A stretch of DNA of 64,000 nt from Streptomyces sulphureus DSM 40104 (GCF_000381025.1 NZ_KB905813.1:248001-312000); one strand, 5' to 3'; shown: positions 35,565-44,527, counted from the stretch's first letter. Notes: generated by a model not told the origin, from the letters alone. Made by a program: numbers and translations.

Positions 35565-36344
35565 ATGGCGGACGAGGACGCACAGGGCGCGAGCGGCAGC
35601 CTGTACGCGGGGAGTGCTCCGCGCGTACGCCGGGTGGTCTCGCTCGTCCCCTCGCTGACGGAGGCGGTCGCGGTGACGGAGCCGGGGCTGCTCGTCGGCG
35701 TCACCGACTGGTGTACGCACCCTGCCGAGTTGGACGCGGCGCGCGTGGGCGGCACGAAGAACCCCGACGTGCGCCGCGTCGCCGCACTCGCGCCCGATCT
35801 CGTCCTCGCCAACGAGGAGGAGAACCGCGCGCCCGACCTCGACGCACTGCGCGCCGCAGGGCTGCCCGTGCTCGTCACCGAAGTGCGGTCGCTGCCCCAG
35901 GCGTTCACCGAGCTCGACCGTGCGCTCACGGTCGGCTGCCGACTGCGCCGTCCGGCCTGGCTCGACGAGGCGGAGGAGGCGTGGGCCGCGACGCCGGCCG
36001 AGTTCGACGTCCCGGCCGTCGTGCCGATCTGGCGGCGTCCCTGGATGGCGTTGGGTCGGGAGACCTTCGCCGGGGCGCTCCTCGCCCGGCTCGGCGTCCG
36101 CAACATCCTCGCCTCCCACCCGGAGCGGTACCCGCGCGTCCCCGTCGAGGAGCTCGGCTCCGCCGGTGCCGGGCTCGTCGTCCTGCCGGACGAGCCGTAC
36201 CCGTTCTCCGCGCAGGACGGCCCCGAGGCGTTCCCCGGACTGCCCGCCGCCCTCGTCCCGGGGCGTGAACTCACCTGGTACGGGCCGTCGTTGCGGGAGG
36301 CGCCGGAGGTGCTCCGGCGCGCGCTGCGCGCGGCGCTCGGCTGA
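35565..36344 (+). CDS. Helical-backbone metal receptor-like protein (BtuF/cobalamin-binding family), no signal peptide
   Basis: The 259-residue protein matches the periplasmic metal/B12-receptor fold: VVSLVPSLTEAVAVTEPGLLVGVTDWC at the N-terminus, VGGTKNPDVRRVAALAPDLVLANEEEN in the first lobe and LARLGVRNILASHPERYP in the second. Unlike exported BtuF proteins, nothing resembling a signal peptide or lipobox precedes the domain from ATG 35565, so it is probably cytoplasmic. The ligand could be cobalamin or another metal complex but is not shown by sequence. No transporter genes for metals adjoin it. Confidence 0.82.
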   Translation: MADEDAQGASGSLYAGSAPRVRRVVSLVPSLTEAVAVTEPGLLVGVTDWCTHPAELDAARVGGTKNPDVRRVAALAPDLVLANEEENRAPDLDALRAAGLPVLVTEVRSLPQAFTELDRALTVGCRLRRPAWLDEAEEAWAATPAEFDVPAVVPIWRRPWMALGRETFAGALLARLGVRNILASHPERYPRVPVEELGSAGAGLVVLPDEPYPFSAQDGPEAFPGLPAALVPGRELTWYGPSLREAPEVLRRALRAALG

Positions 36345-36404
36345 GCGCGCGGAGCTTTCCGGGCGCCCTGCGGTTCGCACACGTGTTGGCCTAAGGTCGT
36401 TTCC

Positions 36405-37316
36405 GTGAGCATGTCGACGCCCCCCGGCTGGTACCCAGACCCCGCGCAGCCCCCCAACTCCCCACCGCAGGAACGCTGGTGGGACGGGGCCACCTGGACG
36501 CAGCAGAGCCGCCCGGCCCTCCCGCCCGGCTCCCCACCGCCCTACGGTCCCCCGCCCCACGTGCCCCAGCCGGAGCGGGCGAGTCGCCGGGCGCCCATGA
36601 TCGCGATGATCACGGGGGCGGCGGTGCTCGTGGCCGCATTGCTCGTCGGCACCGTCCTCTTCTTCCTGCCGGGCGGCACCGACGACGAGGCAGGCCGGGG
36701 CAAGCCAGGGCCGGGCTCCTCCGAGGACGGCGAGGGCCAACCCGGCGAGAGGGACACGGGGGTGGACCCCGACCCTGCGCGCGGCGTCCGCCTTCCGGTC
36801 CCCGAGGGATGGGAGCCCAGCGAGAACCTCGACGGGATCGCCGTCAGCAGCGGCGAGTACACCTGTCCAGGCGGCGACGGGAAGCGCTGCGTGCGCGGCT
36901 CCGCACTCGTCATAGAGGCGACGACGGAGGGCGACCTCGCCGAGGTGGCCAAGCGGGACATACGGGAGAACGCGGCCCGCTCCTACAGCACGGAGACATT
37001 CGGGGGGATCACCTCGCACTCCGTCGTCACCTCGGGGCGCACGAAGATCGCCGGCAAGATCGGCTACCGGGTCCGGTGGAAGATAGACAACAAGCTGAAC
37101 CCGGACGGATACGTCGAGTCGGTCGCCTTCCCGCACCCGGACGGGTCGGGGCAGATCCTCGTCGTCCGCTCCAGCATCGACCTCCACACCGACTCGCCCC
37201 CGCTCAGCGACCTCTCCCGGCTCATCGCGGGGCTGCGTGAAGGCGACGGCGGGCCGTCCGAGGGCGGTCCGGACGACGGTGGTTCCGACGACGGCGGCTC
37301 GGGCGAAGCCGTCTGA
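36405..37316 (+). CDS. DUF2510-domain membrane protein
   Basis: A 303-residue protein of unknown function. Residues 6-35 are a DUF2510 motif (PPGWYPDPAQP with ERWWDGATWTQQ), common in actinobacterial membrane proteins. A Pro-rich linker leads to one transmembrane helix (ITGAAVLVAALLVGTVLFFL, about 65-84), then a disordered Gly/Glu stretch and an extracytoplasmic domain from about 125 with two Cys (YTCPGGDGKRC) that may form a disulfide. The tail is a Gly/Asp/Ser low-complexity repeat (GGPDDGGSDDGGSG). GTG 36405 or ATG 36411 may be the start. It is convergent with the next gene across a terminator. Confidence 0.78.
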   Translation: MSMSTPPGWYPDPAQPPNSPPQERWWDGATWTQQSRPALPPGSPPPYGPPPHVPQPERASRRAPMIAMITGAAVLVAALLVGTVLFFLPGGTDDEAGRGKPGPGSSEDGEGQPGERDTGVDPDPARGVRLPVPEGWEPSENLDGIAVSSGEYTCPGGDGKRCVRGSALVIEATTEGDLAEVAKRDIRENAARSYSTETFGGITSHSVVTSGRTKIAGKIGYRVRWKIDNKLNPDGYVESVAFPHPDGSGQILVVRSSIDLHTDSPPLSDLSRLIAGLREGDGGPSEGGPDDGGSDDGGSGEAV

Positions 37317-37320
37317 GCGG

Positions 37321-37352
37321 CGGCGTCCGGGGGCGTCGGCCCCCGGACGCCG
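37321..37352. terminator. Bidirectional terminator between convergent genes
   Basis: Perfect 13-bp inverted repeat CGGCGTCCGGGGG / CCCCCGGACGCCG with a 6-base loop, filling the 36-bp gap between the DUF2510 gene and the PLP enzyme gene. Confidence 0.85.
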
Positions 37353-38567
37353 TCAGAGGAAGGTGTGCCCCTCGCCCCGGTAGGTCGGCACGGTCTCGCG
37401 TACGCGGTCGCCCTCGATCAGGTGAAGCGCGTCGAAACGCTCGCACAGTTCACCGGACTTGGCGTGCCGGAACCACACGCGGTCGCCGAGGAGCAGGTCG
37501 TCCGCGGGGGGGCCGAGGAGCGGCGTCTGCACCTCGCCCGGGCCCTCCTGCGGGTCGTACCGCAGCCCCTCCGGCAGATAGGGCTGGGGCAGCCGGTCGG
37601 CCCCCGCGACACCGGAGGCGGGGTACCCGCCACCGAGCACCGTGACGACGCCGACGCCCGGGCGCCGCACCACGGGCGCGGCGAAGAGGGCCGCCGGAGT
37701 CCCGGTGAAGGAGCGGTAGTTGTCGAAGAGCCGCGGCACGTAGAGCCCCGAGCCGGCCGCCACCTCGGTCACCGCCGGCTCCGCGGCCGTGTGCTGCACA
37801 CTGCCCGTACCGCCCCCGTTGACGAACTCCAGCCCGGGGCAGACGGCGCGCACCGCGCGCACCACGGCGTCGCGCCGCGTCGCGAGTTCGCGCCTGGCCG
37901 CCTGCTGCATCAGTCGCACCGCCCGCGAGCGGAGCGGCCGCCCGGGCACCGCGTCGCCGACGCCCGCCACCTGCGCCTCGTACGCCATCAGCCCCACGAC
38001 GCGGAAGCCGGGCCGCGCCTCCACCCGGCGCGCCAACTCGGCCACCTCGGCGGGGGAGTGGAGCGGGGAGCGCCGCGCTCCGATGCGCACCCGGCCGCCG
38101 AGGAGGTGCAGCGAGGCGTCCAACTCGAGGCAGACGCGGACCTCTTCGGCGCCGCCCTCTCGCGCGGCGTCGATCAGCGCGAGTTGGGCGGGGTCGTCGA
38201 CCATCACGGTGACGGCGCCCGCGAGCTTCGGGTCCGCCGCGAGTTCGGCGTAGGAAGCGCGGTCCGCCGAAGGGTAGGCGACGAGCACGTCCTCGATCCC
38301 CGAGCGCGCCAGCCACAGCGCCTCGCGGAGGGTGAAGGCCATGACGCCGCTGAAGCCCTCGCGGGCCAGCGCCCTGTCGAGGAGCGCGCGGCAGCGCAGC
38401 GACTTGCTCGCCACCCGCAACGGCTTGCCGGCGGCCCGGCGTTCGAGGGCGGCCGCGTTGGCGTCGAACGCGTCCAGGTCGACGACGGCGAACGGGGCGT
38501 CGAGGTGGGCCGTCGCACGGTCGTATCGCAGCCGGTCCGCGGGGAGTTGCCTGCTGGTATCGAACAC
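37353..38567 (-). CDS. PLP-dependent amino acid deaminase/aldolase (D-threonine aldolase/D-serine dehydratase-like)
   Basis: Fold-type III PLP enzyme of the alanine-racemase-N group. The Lys expected to bind PLP is in PLRVASKSLRCRALLDRA near residue 50; the phosphate-binding and metal regions follow in GLMAYEAQVAG and EFVNGGGTGSVQHT. The C-terminal beta domain contains LLLGDRVWFRHAKSGELCERF, characteristic of the D-threonine aldolase/D-serine dehydratase-like domain. The 404 residues start at GTG 38567, for which I see no strong ribosome binding site. Exact substrate is unknown. It is divergent from the following membrane-protein gene. Confidence 0.86.
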   Translation of the reverse strand: MFDTSRQLPADRLRYDRATAHLDAPFAVVDLDAFDANAAALERRAAGKPLRVASKSLRCRALLDRALAREGFSGVMAFTLREALWLARSGIEDVLVAYPSADRASYAELAADPKLAGAVTVMVDDPAQLALIDAAREGGAEEVRVCLELDASLHLLGGRVRIGARRSPLHSPAEVAELARRVEARPGFRVVGLMAYEAQVAGVGDAVPGRPLRSRAVRLMQQAARRELATRRDAVVRAVRAVCPGLEFVNGGGTGSVQHTAAEPAVTEVAAGSGLYVPRLFDNYRSFTGTPAALFAAPVVRRPGVGVVTVLGGGYPASGVAGADRLPQPYLPEGLRYDPQEGPGEVQTPLLGPPADDLLLGDRVWFRHAKSGELCERFDALHLIEGDRVRETVPTYRGEGHTFL

Positions 38568-38760
38568 GACAGCAGCTTGCCAGAGCGGGAGCACGCAGCA
38601 CACCCCGACCGGGCTCCGGGTTGCCGACCCTCCCTGTGGGCACCGTAGAGTGACGCAGCACGCCGTGCCCGAGGGTGCACCGGTGTGCTGTCCGATGCGA
38701 ACATGCCTGCGTCCAGCGGGCGTTCGCGTGGGGTGGTACCGGCCGGGAGGAGTGCACAGG

Positions 38761-40038
38761 GTGAGCAGGGACTCGGGCCGCCCGCGCATACCACCGCCCC
38801 CGGCAGCACCACCGCGCCCGAGCGCGGCCCCCGGCACGGAGTTCCCGCCGCCGCCCGCTTCCCCGCCCCGGGGGACCGGGCCGACGCGTGGCAGGTCTGA
38901 GCGGAGCGGCGGGGCGCAGAGAACGGAAGCCGAGCCGACAGGACCGATGCCGAAGTACCCGGAGGCGGAGGGGCGCAGGGATGCAGCGCCCCTCGCGCCG
39001 GACCGCAGCGCACGACCGCCCGTGTCCGCCGTGCCCCCGCAACCGGCGCCGCCCACCGGCGAGCCCCTCGGCGCCGCGCGCCCCCGCACGACGCCGGGTT
39101 CCCGCACTCGGCAGGAGCCCCCTCCCGCTCCGGAGCCGCCGACCGATCCGCCTCCGAGTCCCCAACTCCACGGCTCCCGACGCCTGCTGCCCCGGCGCGA
39201 AGGCGAGCGCCGTGCCCCCGCGCCGCGCACCCTCGCGGCCGCGGTGTGCCTCGTCGTGGGCATCGGCCTCCTCGGCGGCGCGGCGGCGGGCGCCTGGCTC
39301 TCCGGCCCTTCGGGCGGACCGGGCGGCCCCGACGACTTCAACAGCGCGCGCACCCTGTGGCGTGACGTACCCGTCGACGAACTCTTCCCCGAGGTGCTGC
39401 GGAGCGAGGCCGCGGGCCCCGGCGGCTCCGACCGGAGGTGGACCCGCGTCGCCGTCGCCCCCGACAGCGGCTGCGCCTACGCCTTCGACCCCATGCTCAC
39501 CAAGGCGCTCTCGCAGGTCGGCTGCGGCCGCCTGGTCCGCGCCACCTACGTCGACGAGACGACCAGCGGCGTCACCACCGTCGGCATGCTCTTCACCAAG
39601 GCCGACGAGGACGGCATGAAGGCGCTGCGGAAGCGCTTCGCGGTCGAGAACCTCACCGAGCGCACCGACTTGATGCCCCGTCCCTACGCGGCGCGCGGCA
39701 CCGTCGCCGCCGACTTCGGCGACGCGCAGCGGGCGAGCTGGACCGTGCACGTGCTCGCGGACGCGCCCGTCGTCGTCTACTCGGTCACCGGCTTCGCCGA
39801 CGGACGCGTCGTCAGCGACCCGCAGGCGGCGGCCGAGGCGACGGAGAAGGGCGAGACGTCAGCGGCGGCCCAGTCCGGGCTGGGACACGACGCGCAGGGC
39901 GTCGCCGACCGCGTCGAACAGGCGCTCCGCCAGGCGGCGGGCGACCCGGACGCCGTCCCCGGTGCCACGGACGGCGGTTCTGGCACGGGCGAGGACGGCG
40001 GGGGCGGTACGCGCACGCACCGTTCGTCGGCGCGGTGA
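38761..40038 (+). CDS. Hypothetical membrane protein with Pro-rich N-terminus, upstream of mycosin-like protease
   Basis: A 425-residue protein starting at GTG 38761, eight bases after GGAGGAG. Residues 1 to about 160 are Pro, Arg and Ala rich and probably disordered. One transmembrane helix (LAAAVCLVVGIGLLGGAAAGAW, near residue 160) precedes an extracytoplasmic domain with two Cys (GCAYAF, QVGCGRLV), then a Gly/Thr-rich tail. I do not recognise the fold. Its stop is 14 bases before the S8 protease start, so the two are probably an operon and may act together at the cell surface. Confidence 0.78.
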   Translation: MSRDSGRPRIPPPPAAPPRPSAAPGTEFPPPPASPPRGTGPTRGRSERSGGAQRTEAEPTGPMPKYPEAEGRRDAAPLAPDRSARPPVSAVPPQPAPPTGEPLGAARPRTTPGSRTRQEPPPAPEPPTDPPPSPQLHGSRRLLPRREGERRAPAPRTLAAAVCLVVGIGLLGGAAAGAWLSGPSGGPGGPDDFNSARTLWRDVPVDELFPEVLRSEAAGPGGSDRRWTRVAVAPDSGCAYAFDPMLTKALSQVGCGRLVRATYVDETTSGVTTVGMLFTKADEDGMKALRKRFAVENLTERTDLMPRPYAARGTVAADFGDAQRASWTVHVLADAPVVVYSVTGFADGRVVSDPQAAAEATEKGETSAAAQSGLGHDAQGVADRVEQALRQAAGDPDAVPGATDGGSGTGEDGGGGTRTHRSSAR

Positions 40039-40052
40039 AGGAAGGAGCCGAG

Positions 40053-41270
40053 GTGTCGGGGAAGCCCGGGCGCAAGACGCCCTGTCAAGGGCGCAGTTGG
40101 AGGGCGTACGCCGCATCGGGCGCCGTGGCGCTGCTGCTCGCCGGCGTCGCGGCCCCGGCGGCGCACGCGGAGGACGGCGACATCCAGGCCCGTCAGTGGG
40201 GCCTGAAGGCGATCCAGGCCAAGGACGCGTGGAAGACGACGAAGGGCAGCGGCGTCACCGTCGCCGTCCTCGACACCGGTGTCGACGCCACCCATCCCGA
40301 CCTGGAACAGAACACCGTCCAAGGCAAGGACGTGCTCGACATGGGCGCCTCGCGCGGCGACCGCGCCTGGGCCCGGCACGGTACCGCCATGGCGGGGATC
40401 GTCGCAGGGCACGGCCACGGGAAGGACGGCAAGGAGGGCGTGCTCGGCGTCGCCCCCGAGGCGAAGATCCTCCCCGTCCGCGTGCTGCTGGAGGACACCG
40501 ACTCCAAACGCGGCGCGGCCCGCAAGAAGCACCCCAACGCCCTTGCGGAGGGCATCCGTTGGGCCGCCGACCACGGCGCGGACGTCATCAACCTCAGCCT
40601 CGGCGACGACAGCAGCTCGGCGCACCCGGACGCCCACGAGGACGCGGCGGTGCGGTACGCGCTGCGCAAGGGCGCCGTCGTCGTCGCCTCGGCCGGCAAC
40701 GGAGGCGCCAAGGGCGACCACGTCTCCTACCCGGCCGCCTACCCCGGCGTGATCGCTGCCGCCGCCGTCGACCGCTACGACGCACGTGCGGCCTTCTCCA
40801 CCCGCCGCTGGTACGCCACCGTCTCGGCGCCCGGCAAGGACGTCCTCATCGCCGACCCCGACCGCGACTACTACGAGGGCTGGGGCACCAGCGCGGCAGC
40901 GGCCTTCGTCTCGGGCGCCGTCGCACTCGTCCGCGCGGCGCACCCCGAGCTGAGCCCCGCACAGGTCAAGGAACTCCTCGCCGACACCGCGCGGAACACC
41001 CCGGAGGGCGGACGCAGTGACGCGCTGGGAACCGGCGTCGTCGATCCGGCGGCGGCGATCGAGATGGGCACCAACGTCAAACCCCGGAAGCAGTTGCCGA
41101 GTCCGCAGCCGCACAAGCAGCAGTACTTCGGCGACGGACCGACGGACGGCTCCGGCATAGGCTGGTTCGCTCCCGTGGCCGCCGTCTCGGGCGCCGTGCT
41201 GATCGCCGCCTCCCTCGCCCTGTGGCGGGGCGGCGTCCCGGCCGCGATGAGACGGCCGAAGAACGGCTGA
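40053..41270 (+). CDS. Mycosin-like S8 serine protease, membrane anchored
   Basis: Secreted subtilase with the architecture of type VII secretion mycosins: signal peptide (AASGAVALLLAGVAAPAAHA), catalytic domain with Asp74 in VAVLDTGVDATHPDL, His109 in RHGTAMAGIVAG and Ser280 in GTSAAAAFVSGAVALV, and a C-terminal transmembrane helix (WFAPVAAVSGAVLIAASLAL) with basic tail. GTG 40053 lies 6-7 bases after GAAGGAG. No esx, ecc or other type VII genes are in view, so it may work independently. It is 405 residues, complete, and follows the hypothetical membrane protein gene closely. Confidence 0.9.
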   Translation: MSGKPGRKTPCQGRSWRAYAASGAVALLLAGVAAPAAHAEDGDIQARQWGLKAIQAKDAWKTTKGSGVTVAVLDTGVDATHPDLEQNTVQGKDVLDMGASRGDRAWARHGTAMAGIVAGHGHGKDGKEGVLGVAPEAKILPVRVLLEDTDSKRGAARKKHPNALAEGIRWAADHGADVINLSLGDDSSSAHPDAHEDAAVRYALRKGAVVVASAGNGGAKGDHVSYPAAYPGVIAAAAVDRYDARAAFSTRRWYATVSAPGKDVLIADPDRDYYEGWGTSAAAAFVSGAVALVRAAHPELSPAQVKELLADTARNTPEGGRSDALGTGVVDPAAAIEMGTNVKPRKQLPSPQPHKQQYFGDGPTDGSGIGWFAPVAAVSGAVLIAASLALWRGGVPAAMRRPKNG

Positions 41271-41326
41271 CCAGGCCGTGCGACCCACGGCACAGGCCCG
41301 CCCAGCCCTGCGGATACGCTCCTGAG

Positions 41327-42085
41327 GTGGCCACGAAGAACATCCCCGCCCCCGCTTTCGCCGACGACGACGGCTCCGCCGACCCCGAGCTCACCGCCGC
41401 CCTCGCCGCCTGGCGCGCCGACGCGGAGGCCCCGCACGCCGAGGACCGCGTCCTCGAAGCACTCGCGGGGGCGCGGCTGTTGGTGCCGGTCGTCGCCGTC
41501 CTGACGGAGGAGGAGCACACGGAGAGCGGCCTGCGGCAGGAGAAGAGCAGCGACATGGCCGTCCCCACGCTCACCGCGCCGGACGGCAGCCGCGCGCTCC
41601 CCGCCTTCACCTCAACCGACGCGCTCGCACGCTGGCGCCCCGACGCGCGCCCGGTCGCCGTCCCCCTGCGCCAGGCGCTCCACGCGCTCGCGCAGGAGGG
41701 CGCGGACACGCTCCTCCTCGACCTCTCGGGACCCGTCGCCTACGAGGTGACGGGCCGCGCCCTGCGCGCCCTCGCCACGGGCCGCACCGGCACCCCGCTC
41801 GCCGCGGACCCGGAGGTGGCTGCGGCTCTCCGCGGCCTCCTCGCGGACCAACCGCGGGTGCGCGCCGCCCACTTGGCCCCCGGCGGCCGCGACTCCGACG
41901 GCACACTCGTCCTCGCCCTCGACGCCGAGGAAGCCGCACCCGAGGTCGCCCGAGGGCTCGCCGATTCGCTCGCGGCCGACGAGACGCTGCGCGCCGGCCT
42001 CGTCCACGGCCTCGACCTCGCCCTCCTGCCGCCCGAAAGCGAGCTGCCGGCCGCGCCCTTCTACCGCCGCGGGCCCCGGACCTGA
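41327..42085 (+). CDS. SseB-family protein
   Basis: Cytoplasmic protein of unknown biochemical role with the SseB N-terminal-type domain: ARLLVPVVAVLTEEEHTE, then MAVPTLTAPDGSRALPAFTSTDALARW, the segment that defines the family, and a C-terminal domain (GTLVLALDAEEAAPEVARGLADSLAADETLR). No signal peptide or catalytic motif is seen. The start is GTG 41327, with GAGG close upstream. Length is 252 residues. In Enterobacteria the name refers to serine sensitivity enhancement, which should not be read as its function here. Confidence 0.82.
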   Translation: MATKNIPAPAFADDDGSADPELTAALAAWRADAEAPHAEDRVLEALAGARLLVPVVAVLTEEEHTESGLRQEKSSDMAVPTLTAPDGSRALPAFTSTDALARWRPDARPVAVPLRQALHALAQEGADTLLLDLSGPVAYEVTGRALRALATGRTGTPLAADPEVAAALRGLLADQPRVRAAHLAPGGRDSDGTLVLALDAEEAAPEVARGLADSLAADETLRAGLVHGLDLALLPPESELPAAPFYRRGPRT

Positions 42086-42145
42086 CCGGCGTGGGGCAGC
42101 GCGAGTGGCTTTCGGCGTGCGAGCCCCCGCGCGCTGTCGCATGCT

Positions 42146-42190
42146 CGTGAGGGTCAAGCGGGACCGCACCCGCTCTCCGCATCCCTCACG
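42146..42190 (+). promoter_or_regulatory. Nested hairpin leader abutting the aqpZ ribosome binding site
   Basis: Outer arms CGTGAGGG (42146-42153) and CCCTCACG (42183-42190) are perfect complements. Inside them AGCGGG (42157-42162) and CCCGCT (42169-42174) form a second perfect stem. The right outer arm ends at the first base of the GGGAGG ribosome binding site. Folding could therefore affect translation of the aquaporin. Confidence 0.55.
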
Positions 42191-42199
42191 GGAGGCTCC

Positions 42200-42958
42200 A
42201 TGCAGGCCACGGAGATCAGAACGGCGCTCCTAGAGCAGGAGAAGGACCCCAAGCCGCTCGCCGCCGAGTTCCTCGGGACGCTGCTGCTCGTCTTCTTCGG
42301 CGTCGGCGCTGCGGTCCTCTCCGGCGAGTACGTCGGGACCCTCGGCATCGCTCTCACCTTCGGCTTCGTGATGCTCGCCCTCGCCTACTCGATCGGCTCG
42401 ATCTCCGGCAGCCACGTCAACCCGGCCGTGACGTTCGGCATGCTCCTCGCGGGACGCATCAGCGTCGAGCGCGCGGTCCGCTACTGGATCGCACAGATCC
42501 TCGGCGGCATCGCAGGCGCGGCGCTCCTCTTCCTCGTCGCGAAGCAGGTCCCGGGGCTGGACACCCACGAGACCTTCGGGAGCAACGGTTTCGCCGACCG
42601 CTCGGCGGTGCAGATCAACACCGGCGGTGCCTTCGTCGCGGAGCTGGTGCTCACCTGCCTCTTCGTCTACGTCGTCCTCTCGGTGACGCACAAGATCGCC
42701 GTGGTCGGCTTCGACGGGCTCCCCATGGGCATCGCGCTCGCGACGGTGCACCTCGTCGGCATCCCGCTCACCGGCACCTCCGTCAACCCGGCGCGGAGCA
42801 TCGGCCCCGCGCTCTTCGCGGGCGGGGCCGCCATCACGCAACTGTGGCTCTTCATCATCGCGCCGCTGATCGGCGGAGCGATCGCCGCCGCCCTGCACCG
42901 CCTCACGCACCCCCAGGTGACGAGGGGCACCGAGACACTCAACGCCGAGCCCGAGTGA
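42200..42958 (+). CDS. aqpZ: Aquaporin Z-type water channel (MIP family)
   Basis: Membrane water channel of 252 residues with six helices and two NPA half-helices, [11 protein letters not shown] and [15 protein letters not shown]. The selectivity-filter residues that mark AqpZ rather than glycerol facilitators are visible: His in [13 protein letters not shown], Thr in the same loop and Arg after the second NPA; the spacer Asp typical of GlpF is absent. ATG 42200 follows GGGAGG by four bases. It stands alone, with a structured leader upstream and a convergent terminator downstream. Confidence 0.92.
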   Translation: MQATEIRTALLEQEKDPKPLAAEFLGTLLLVFFGVGAAVLSGEYVGTLGIALTFGFVMLALAYSIGSISGSHVNPAVTFGMLLAGRISVERAVRYWIAQILGGIAGAALLFLVAKQVPGLDTHETFGSNGFADRSAVQINTGGAFVAELVLTCLFVYVVLSVTHKIAVVGFDGLPMGIALATVHLVGIPLTGTSVNPARSIGPALFAGGAAITQLWLFIIAPLIGGAIAAALHRLTHPQVTRGTETLNAEPE

Positions 42959-43002
42959 AGGCGCGGCTCGACCCCCGGGGACGGCCGGGGAGGGAAGGGC
43001 CG

Positions 43003-43036
43003 GAGCGGGGCGGTCGTTTCGACGGCTGCCCCGCTC
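43003..43036. terminator. Terminator between aqpZ and DUF1844 gene
   Basis: GAGCGGGGC (43003-43011) and GCCCCGCTC (43028-43036) are perfect 9-bp arms, with partial extension by GGCC on each side, in the gap between convergent genes. Confidence 0.65.
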
Positions 43037-43064
43037 ACGGCCGGACGACTCCGGGCCTGCCTGG

Positions 43065-43436
43065 TCAGCCGAAGACGGGACCCGTGTACTGCTCGCCGGG
43101 GCCCTGTCCGGGCTCGTCGGGGACGGTGGACGCCTCGCGGAAGGCGAGCTGGAGCGACTTGAGGCCGTCGCGCAGCGGTGCCGCGTGGTACGAGCCGATC
43201 TCCGTCGCGCTCGCCGTGACCAGCCCCGCGAGGGAGTGGATCAGCTTCCGCGCCTCGTCGAGGTCCTTGTGCTCCTCGCCCTCCTCGGCGAGGCCGAGGT
43301 TGACGGCGGCCGAGCTCATGAGGTGCACGGCCACCGTGGTGATCACCTCGACCGCCGGGACGTCCGCGATGTCGCGGGTCATGCTGTCGAAGTCGGGGTT
43401 CTCGCCGGAGGAGCCGGCGGGTACGGCGTCGGTCAT
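43065..43436 (-). CDS. DUF1844 family protein
   Basis: A 123-residue cytoplasmic protein with the DUF1844 core [31 protein letters not shown], followed by a helix pair ([18 protein letters not shown]) and a Pro/Gly-rich tail. ATG 43436 ([10 protein letters not shown]) is chosen because an earlier in-frame start would add 36 unconserved residues. The family is conserved next to infC in actinobacteria. Function unknown. It is divergent from the infC operon, sharing a 363-bp control region. Confidence 0.88.
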   Translation of the reverse strand: MTDAVPAGSSGENPDFDSMTRDIADVPAVEVITTVAVHLMSSAAVNLGLAEEGEEHKDLDEARKLIHSLAGLVTASATEIGSYHAAPLRDGLKSLQLAFREASTVPDEPGQGPGEQYTGPVFG

Positions 43437-43799
43437 GCGGGAAAGCCTAAGGCGCTGCCCGGCAGGAGAGGCCCCCGCGTCCGTGTGGGCGACCGCGCTG
43501 CCCCTGGTATGGTTGGTAGCCGACCGGCTGAAAGACCGCAGCACTGGTGCCCGCCGCCGTACCGCATCTTCCCAGCCCGCAAGTGGAGGCTCCGTTCTCC
43601 CACCTTGGGTCCCCAGGACCCGGGTCTCAGGTCAGGTTGCGCCCCGCGGATTCCGCGGCGGTGCTCCCGGTCTACGAGGAGCCCCGCCTGTGTTCCGTCC
43701 GGGGCGTTTTGTGCGCCTGGGTACGGGCGGTCATCCCGATCACAGACTCATAGCGCGGCCGTCCGCCAGACCGCCGCGCGGCGTACCCGAGGAGGCCCC
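43437..43799 (+). promoter_or_regulatory. infC operon promoter and structured mRNA leader
   Basis: A 363-bp gap with no gene. TATGGT at 43508-43513 is a possible -10 but I see no good -35. The following 280 bases would be an unusually long leader. Its small perfect stems are GGGTCC/GGACCC at 43607-43621, CCGCGG-ATT-CCGCGG at 43644-43658, and GCCCCG/CGGGGC at 43681-43705 followed by GTTTTG. The layout resembles leaders of infC-rpmI-rplT operons elsewhere, which are controlled by L20 or by attenuation. Confidence 0.5.
43681..43710 (+). terminator. Candidate attenuator in the infC leader
   Basis: GCCCCG at 43681-43686 pairs with CGGGGC at 43700-43705, immediately followed by GTTTT, about 90 bases upstream of infC. 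It has the form of an intrinsic terminator inside a leader, but the stem is short. Confidence 0.45.
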
Positions 43800-44420
43800 A
43801 TCAGCGCCGAGCCCCGCATCAACGACCGGATTCGCGTCCCAGAGGTGCGACTCGTCGGTCCCAGTGGCGAGCAGGTCGGCATCGTGCCGCTTGCCAAGGC
43901 CCTGGAGCTTGCACAGGAGTACGACCTCGACCTCGTCGAGGTGGCGGCGAACGCCCGCCCGCCGGTCTGCAAGCTCATGGACTACGGAAAGTTCAAGTAC
44001 GAGTCGGCCATGAAGGCTCGTGAAGCGCGCAAGAACCAGGCGCACACGGTCATCAAGGAGATGAAGCTCCGGCCGAAGATCGATCCGCACGACTACGACA
44101 CCAAGAAGGGTCATGTCGTCCGGTTCCTGAAGCAGGGTGACAAGGTCAAGATCACGATCATGTTCCGTGGTCGTGAGCAGTCCCGTCCCGAGCTCGGCTT
44201 CCGGCTGCTCCAGCGGCTCGCAGACGACGTGGCCGACCTGGGCTTCGTGGAGTCCAACCCGAAGCAGGACGGCCGGAACATGATCATGGTTCTGGGTCCG
44301 CACAAGAAGAAGACCGAGGCCATGGCGGAGGCCCGCGAGGCGCAGGCCGCGCGCAAGGCCGGCCGTCAGCAGGACTCCGCCGAGGACGAGGAGTCCGCCG
44401 AGGAGCCTGCCGAGGCGTGA
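43800..44420 (+). CDS. infC: Translation initiation factor IF-3, starting at ATC
   Basis: IF-3 binds the 30S subunit and rejects non-standard initiation. The 206 residues start [20 protein letters not shown] with the N-domain, followed by the basic linker ([16 protein letters not shown] region) and C-domain [23 protein letters not shown]. No ATG, GTG or TTG is in frame near the start; the ATC at 43800 lies four bases after GAGGAGG (43789-43795), an excellent ribosome binding site. infC genes that begin with AUU or AUC are known and allow IF-3 to repress its own translation. The C-terminal 25 residues form an acidic Ala/Glu tail. Confidence 0.96.
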   Translation: MSAEPRINDRIRVPEVRLVGPSGEQVGIVPLAKALELAQEYDLDLVEVAANARPPVCKLMDYGKFKYESAMKAREARKNQAHTVIKEMKLRPKIDPHDYDTKKGHVVRFLKQGDKVKITIMFRGREQSRPELGFRLLQRLADDVADLGFVESNPKQDGRNMIMVLGPHKKKTEAMAEAREAQAARKAGRQQDSAEDEESAEEPAEA

Positions 44421-44527
44421 CCCCCCCCCGGGGACCGCGTCAGAAACCAACCGAACCAGTCGGTGCTTCCGCGTGCCGGGCACGCTGCCCGCGGACGGAG
44501 GCACCGTGACGAGGAGACTACGGCGAC

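Noticed and set aside
44421..44429. Run of nine C residues after infC
   Set aside because: It lies in non-coding sequence outside any gene; noted only as a spot for sequencing error.
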